This document shows positions 21,973 to 64,000 of a stretch of DNA of 64,000 bases, piece by piece. A model generated the notes under the pieces. The model did no database searches. It saw only the letters and a list, made by a program, of their open reading frames with translations, and was not told the DNA's origin. Both the position numbers and the translations under genes were made by a program. The stretch covers positions 981,786 to 1,045,785 of the forward strand of contig RPFO01000034.1 in the NCBI GenBank assembly GCA_009746045.1. Direction: 5' to 3'. The DNA is from Mesostigma viride (lineage: Eukaryota; Streptophyta; Mesostigmatophyceae; Mesostigmatales; Mesostigmataceae). Numbering within the stretch: position 1 is the first letter of the stretch; each line of letters opens with the position of its first letter.

Positions 21973-23718
21973 TTAACCCGTGTTTTTTTTTTTAGAACGC
22001 GATATACTGCGTTGTAAGCTATTTATAGAACACGTCATAACATCTAGGGAAAATTTTTTTTCATAGTCATGTGTATACTTTCCTGAAAGCCCATAAATCA
22101 AAGGATTTTTTGAGCTACTCAGACCTACAATATGCTAATTCATTAGAGAGATACACTGGTTTGAATACAGGGGGGTCTGGCCATGACCGCGATTTGTTGA
22201 CCCTAGGTCACAAGTCATGTGCTTATTCACAAATGGTTCATGAAAAAAATCTGGCTTCTTGCACGAGCTATGGGCAACATATGCAGGCTCTGTGAAACAA
22301 AACTCAGGCCCATTGGGCCACTGGAGCTATTTTTTATTAGCATTACAATTACAACGCAGTACAACGCAGTGGGAAAAATGAGAGCCCTTCACAACATGAC
22401 CCAACGACACGAGCCCCATAAACGGGGATATCATGAGCTAGGAGGGTCAAAACGTTGATAACAGGTGTTGTATAAGTTATACAGCATCAAACATGCATCA
22501 AACATCATGACTGGATGACATAATATGACTGAATCAGGCAGCCATAGCCAAAGCATCATCCACTCTCACAACGTGTTGAGCACATGCCTCGTGGGAAGGG
22601 AGGCACTGGGTTTTCATTCCATAACGTGTGCAATACTGAAAGAAAGCGGCATGTGTAATGCAAGGCTTGGATAGGTTGAGTGATCCATGAGCTTACATGC
22701 AGGCAAAGATGACGCTGGAATGCATGCTAGCAAATGGTGGCAAGATGCTAACAACGCATGATTATACACCATGATTATGGGCACCTAGCTTATCTTCTTG
22801 CACAATCAACGCAGTATAAACCATCAATATCCAATCCTCACGATATATGCACGGCTTGACGACGTATAAAGCACCTAAATACTGCACAACTGCAGCCTGC
22901 TATGGCTGACATGCAAGCAACGTCGAGTAGGATGGCGGTCTTAGAGAGGCTGGGCAGAGGTCGGCAGAAATAAGTGGAAAACTGGCAGAAACTAGGTAGA
23001 AACACGATATACTTACGCCTGCAAGCACTATTGAGCCGGTGGCAGAGGCCATTTCCAGGGAAATACAGCATACCGTAGCAATAGCCACGGTCACGCCTTA
23101 CGCTATTTGCAGGCACCATCATGCCCGGAGCTACCCAATAAAAGTCTGCACAAATCTCGGTTTAGCCGAGAGTCCGGGCGTTCGGAATGAATAAACATGT
23201 GTTAAGAAGTCGAAACACCATGGAAATACCAAGCATGGTGCCGCAGCAGACCCGAGTCTTGGCGTAATAATATGTATGCCGGTTTCCAGGGGTTCCGCAT
23301 GAAAGTTGGGTGAGAAACTGGAAAAATCTACATTTCCTTTGCCCCAGTACCTCAACAAACTCGTAGAAACTTCATTATCAACCTTTGAACGCATCATCAT
23401 GGTCGTGCCACCCAACAGCCACTGAAATTCGCGCGAAAACTGGTGAGATCTACCTGCCGCCATCGCCGTCGTCTTCACCTTCGTCCCGCGAAAATGCCTG
23501 ATTTCAGTGGTACATATTTGTTTGCAGCTGTCACAAAAAAAATCCAAAAAATACCAGGATTTTTTCTTGAGTTGTACGGGATGTAAGGAGGCCGTCCACC
23601 GAGTTTCAGACCGAAAATCTCGTATCTACTGTGCCTGCCACGTGTCAGATTACAACGCGATACATCGCGTTCTAACCCTACAACGCGATACATCGCGTTG
23701 TAAAAAAACACGGGTTAA
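21973..23718. mobile_element. Non-autonomous piggyBac-like element
   Basis: TTAA (21973-21976) is followed by CCCGTGTTTTTTT. The mirror image, TTTTTTTACACGGG-type sequence read as AAAAAAACACGGG, is followed by TTAA at 23715-23718. Inside each end are GAACGCGATATACTGCGTTG (21994-22013) and ACAACGCGATACATCGCGTT (two copies, 23651-23702). A TTAA target site and a terminus starting CCC are features of piggyBac elements. The 1.74 kb interior has no ORF resembling a transposase, so the element would depend on one supplied elsewhere. Superfamily assignment is inference. Confidence 0.7.
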
Positions 23719-23884
23719 GGTTATGAAACTTTTGCTATTGAATTGCTCCATTTCTATTCCAAGTTTGTTATTCACATTCATGGCATGAGGCCACCGTTAG
23801 TTAATAAAGTGGAAACACAGCCATTACAATTATATCGTGATATCTCTTTACCAGTAGCGCTGCAAATGGGCAGACTGAACTACT

Positions 23885-27096
<3,212 letters not shown>

Positions 27097-27255
27097 TTAT
27101 CAAATACAAACTAGAATGGTCTCTACTCGCGTGTCGGTCTCTTTTTGCACAGGTCCTGTCCCCCCTGCAGCTCAGTTCCCCCCACACTCTCACAATTCAC
27201 AATACTCGTGGAGCGTGCGTGCTCGGATGCCCTTGACCTACCGGAAGAACCACCA

Positions 27256-27262
27256 ATTTATA
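27256..27262 (-). promoter_or_regulatory. TATA-like box of the polyubiquitin gene
   Basis: TATAAAT on minus, 175 bp upstream of the start codon, within CGCTTATAAATTGGTGG. Its position fits a core promoter with a 5' UTR of about 140 bp. The transcription start is not shown by the sequence. Confidence 0.45.
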
Positions 27263-27374
27263 AGCGCGGGGGTTTTAGCAAGTGACGTGAGACCGCTGAG
27301 ACGTCGCGTCGATCGTTCAAACACAGAACAGGCAACGTGGACATGTAGATATGCGCTGATGTTGCCTTCTGGAA

Positions 27375-27402
27375 GACTGGACCTCTACAGAGAGGTCCAG
27401 TC
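27375..27402. promoter_or_regulatory. Perfect dyad upstream of the TATA-like box
   Basis: Twelve-base arms GACTGGACCTCT and AGAGGTCCAGTC surround ACAG. The site is about 115 bp upstream of the TATA-like box. It could be a binding site or an RNA hairpin. I know of no named factor for it. Confidence 0.35.
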
Positions 27403-27623
27403 AACGACTGGCAGAAAGTCCGCTAAGTACCACGTGCCGCGTTACCGGGAAATCCAACGGCATAATCCGGTGGCAGCCTGGTGGCAGAGCCAATTGCCTG
27501 CGGGCAAAGACGTGACAGAGTCTTGCATAAGTGACACAGTCAGCTCAGTCGCCTGTGGTTGGTGCGCGCGCAGGATATTATCAAGTAACGTGCGTGTTTG
27601 CAACTTGCCCGTTGAAACTCTAC

Positions 27624-27816
27624 GGCGGAGCCAATTTTCGGAAGAACCTCACCCTTATGCTTGCAAATTCGGGACAAATTCGGTGGATGTATGTATGTAT
27701 GGATGGATGGATTGACGGATTTTCATCCCCTATTCCTATGTTTTCTCACGTGTACGGCCTTATAAGCTTCGCCAATTCTGGCGAACCTAACGGTTCTTCC
27801 GAAAATTGGCTCCGCC
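27624..27816. mobile_element. MITE-like inverted-repeat element
   Basis: Perfect 25-bp terminal inverted repeats, GGCGGAGCCAATTTTCGGAA... at 27624-27648 and its complement at 27792-27816, bracket 143 bp without coding potential. I see no clear target-site duplication. It lies about 540 bp upstream of the polyubiquitin start codon. Confidence 0.6.
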
Positions 27817-28938
27817 AGATTATCGAACGAAGACTCCAAAGAGTACGATTGAGTAGACCGTGGTGGCGTTACGAAGTTATGGACAAAATTACCTGTAGAC
27901 GTCCTACTCCCTGACGCCGTTGTCTGATATTTTCTTTTCGTAAGTAATTATAATCGAGAATCACAGGAACAGACTTGGACGGCCTGCTGGCCGCCTGCCG
28001 GCTGCCTTGGACTTCGGGTCTTGGGATAGTTTGGGATTATGCAGCCGCGGTCGACGCGACGGACTGGTTTCAGAGTTACAGCCTTTTCCATTATCTGACT
28101 TGTCTCGCTCTTTAATGTACAGCGTTGTGGATCGTGTTGTTGAATTATGGAGCGTTGTTAGGTCCTTCGAAGCCCGCCCGGCTTGCGTTGATACTCTGGC
28201 CTCAGTGGCCTGGGCTCGTGAACTGTGCCGTTCAAAACATACACGACTGACTCACGTGCCGGGCAGCGTATTCATGTGCGGCTCGTCGTCCAGGGCAAGA
28301 CTCCCCGATCTTTTTGGCGATGTTTTTGGCGATCCGATCGTCTTTGGGTCGCATGAGACCTTGGCGGCAACTACTCTTGCATGGCAGTAAGCTGGGGCTG
28401 GAACTTGTGTGCGACTTTGGCTTCAATGTAGCTGCCCTCCTTGTAGTATGTGAGAGAAGCCTGGGAGCTAGCGCCGGCACCGCCTTATAGTTACCGACTC
28501 GACATTACTGTTGGATCAGCCAATGCACATGGTGGCCCTCACGCATCTCCTTTGCGTCAGCTATTGTTGTATTGCACCCACATTAATTGGGCCTGCACCA
28601 TGATGCAGAGAGAGTCCTCCGTGGCCTGCCCACTTGTGGCAGTGAGAGTGCATGCTAGTCGAGGGTGCACTCCGTCCTTCTTATTGTGTGTGGACTGGGT
28701 TGGAAGTTACTCTATTGGCACCCACGTGATGCAGTAATGGTGGCCTGCTTTATTGATCCATGCAAGTTATCAATGAGACAACAAAGTTGATTAATTAATT
28801 ACTTAATTAAGAACATAAGTCCGTTGGGAGTATACGGAACACACATCCCTGAGAAGGGGTAATACAGTCAGGGCTACATCCTGCACAGGTGGGTGTGTTC
28901 AAGAAATTTCACTTTGACAGATCAGCTGAGGTATGTGA
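27817..28938. other. Intergenic region; no gene assigned
   Basis: A 127-codon plus-strand frame (28007-28390) and several minus-strand frames are open, but none shows motifs I recognise. A minus-strand copy of the LINE-lineage 3' end lies at 28783-28880. Confidence 0.4.
28783..28880 (-). mobile_element. 3' end fragment of the ORF1-type element
   Basis: On minus the sequence reads GGATGTAGCCCTGACTGTAT, then the lineage terminus CTCCCAACGGACTTATGTT and a TTAATTAA-rich tail. It aligns with 21041-21162. Confidence 0.65.
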
Positions 28939-29227
28939 TACACCCCTAGTCCCACGTTTAAGATTTCCAGGTTTAAGATCTTGAGACCCAGGATTTTGAA
29001 ATTTCAGGTTTAAGATCGCAGGGCTGGTTTTGGGCAAAAAGATCTTAAAGTTGCTACAAATGGCTGGTCAGTGGTACGCAATACAGATTATGTACTCATG
29101 TATACCGCATCAGGTGAAAGATCCTACCGCTCTCAACTTTAAGATCAGCCCTGGATTTGATTTTAGGTTTAAGATCGCAGCCCTGGGTCGGCCGGACCCC
29201 AATCTTAAACGTGGAGCTAAGGGTGTA
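28939..29227. mobile_element. MITE-like element with 27-bp inverted ends
   Basis: Ends are TACACCCCTAGTCCCACGTT... (28939-28965) and the complement of TACACCCTTAGCTCCACGTT... (29201-29227), 24 of 27 positions matching. Inside, the word TTTAAGATC recurs in both orientations (28960-29215), and GTTTAAGATCGCAG occurs at 29010 and 29167. There is no coding frame. Repeated sub-terminal words are typical of hAT-like non-autonomous elements, but I found no clean target-site duplication. Confidence 0.6.
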
Positions 29228-29751
29228 GGTGCTCACCACTAGACATCCCATGCAACTGCAAACTAATAAGTGATATGCCTCTCGGGCACTCGTGGACCGA
29301 ATCCTTACATGCAACTTCGATTCAGACTACGGTAGCCACCCCGGGTGTCCACGCACATTAGTTTATTCCCTTCATCGATCATTTCATCAACAGCATGTAG
29401 ACTGCGTCACGTGAGCATAATTCTTAATGAAATGGGTGGTGGAATGGAATGGGTGCCTATCCAACCTCGAATTGCAGCGTTGCGGGCACATGCACTGTCC
29501 ACCCCTTGAAAATGCGCACTCCTATGCTTCCTCTGCTTCCAGCACAGCTTGGAAAACGTGGACAGCCTACGGTCCCGTGACGAACTGATCAATCCTGCTT
29601 GTTGGAGGCATATTTTTGGCATGGTTTGTTTATAATGCCAACATCAGTCCTGCACATTCAGGAGGGAAGGCGGTCTTGCTTGCTGGGCACGAGCACCCAG
29701 TGATCCTCTGATTGACTCGACCCCCAGCGTTCCTCTCATCAACTGATTGAC
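29228..29751. other. Region downstream of the methyltransferase gene
   Basis: No gene seen. It should contain the 3' UTR of the minus-strand methyltransferase gene that ends at 29752. I could not fix the polyadenylation site. Confidence 0.4.
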
Positions 29752-63649
<33,898 letters not shown>

Positions 63650-64000
63650 CTGATAGAACAAATAGGATATTAGGCAAGGTCGCACGAGAATGGTTTCTAG
63701 CAGCAGCAGGTCAGCGTGTAAATTTAACTGTTAGGATGTAAGGAGCATATGAACCCTGGCGGTTCGCGGTGACAGCCAGGCCATACTTAGGGAGCAGAGG
63801 GAGCTATGCCATAGCTTGAATTTAATCAGTTACCCATAACATACATAATATTAGCCACGTCATGGCGAATATTAAATTAATTACGCCATAGCATAACGCA
63901 ATTTAAGCGTCATTGCATGGATTAAATGTATCATGATGCACAGGAACAGCTCAGGGTCTGACTGTGACGCATATTCAGTCAGGTGGATGTGCGGAAGATG
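63650..64000. other. Probable intron at right edge
   Basis: A/T-rich sequence with TTAATTAA words and no coding frame. It is expected to be the intron leading to the missing N-terminal exons of the methyltransferase gene. Confidence 0.5.

Noticed and set aside
28007-28390. 127-codon plus-strand gene upstream of polyubiquitin
   Set aside because: No recognised motif, no clear start context, and overlapping minus frames are equally open.

Overview
The window is eukaryotic nuclear DNA, most likely from a green alga. Four things point there. The polyubiquitin protein has the plant/green-lineage residues Ser19, Asp24 and Ala57. The large gene on the minus strand encodes the plant-type form of the TARBP1/Trm3 tRNA ribose methyltransferase. 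Its splice donors are mostly GTGNG. Introns and intergenic DNA are packed with micro- and minisatellites and broken retroelements. I cannot name the species.

Layout. From 1 to about 3.1 kb I see no gene. From 3.1 to 5.45 kb two 5'-truncated non-LTR retrotransposon (LINE) copies lie tail to tail. From about 5.98 to 9.80 kb is a two-part, frameshifted coding region that looks like a DNA-transposon gene pair, a zinc-ribbon protein and a transposase-like protein. It is followed by duplicated 3' sequence with a retroelement endonuclease fragment lodged inside (9.95-11.1 kb). From 11.25 to 21.8 kb is a graveyard of one LINE lineage: an ORF2 copy on minus (11.25-13.4), ORF1/gag-like copies on plus (13.4-15.2, 20.4-21.2), a 3'-UTR-only copy (15.5-15.9), an ORF2 copy on plus with an APE endonuclease end and reverse transcriptase (17.7-20.1), and a rearranged copy with a 5' inversion (21.16-21.79). 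A 1.74 kb TTAA-flanked, piggyBac-like non-autonomous element follows (21.97-23.72).

Host genes. A polyubiquitin gene on minus (27081-23885) has three exons and 12 ubiquitin units ending in Glu-Asn. Its two introns sit at the same codon of units 1 and 2, while units 3-12 are intronless and nearly identical. Upstream are a TATA-like box, a perfect dyad and two MITE-like inverted-repeat elements. From 63.6 to 29.75 kb on minus runs one huge gene, the C-terminal two thirds of a TARBP1/Trm3-type tRNA (Gm18) 2'-O-methyltransferase. I resolve 24 exons with GT-AG junctions and a single continuous frame (about 1,222 codons); the N-terminal exons lie beyond the right edge. The exons make up only about 11% of the span.

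The introns of this gene carry most of what is unusual: hexanucleotide, pentanucleotide and minisatellite arrays, some starting at a splice donor; a hAT-like MITE; an antisense ORF with PIN/NYN-like features; a gag-like ORF; and an inverted duplication of a coding fragment. Most striking, at least five introns contain diverged copies of the edge of the neighbouring exon together with its splice site.
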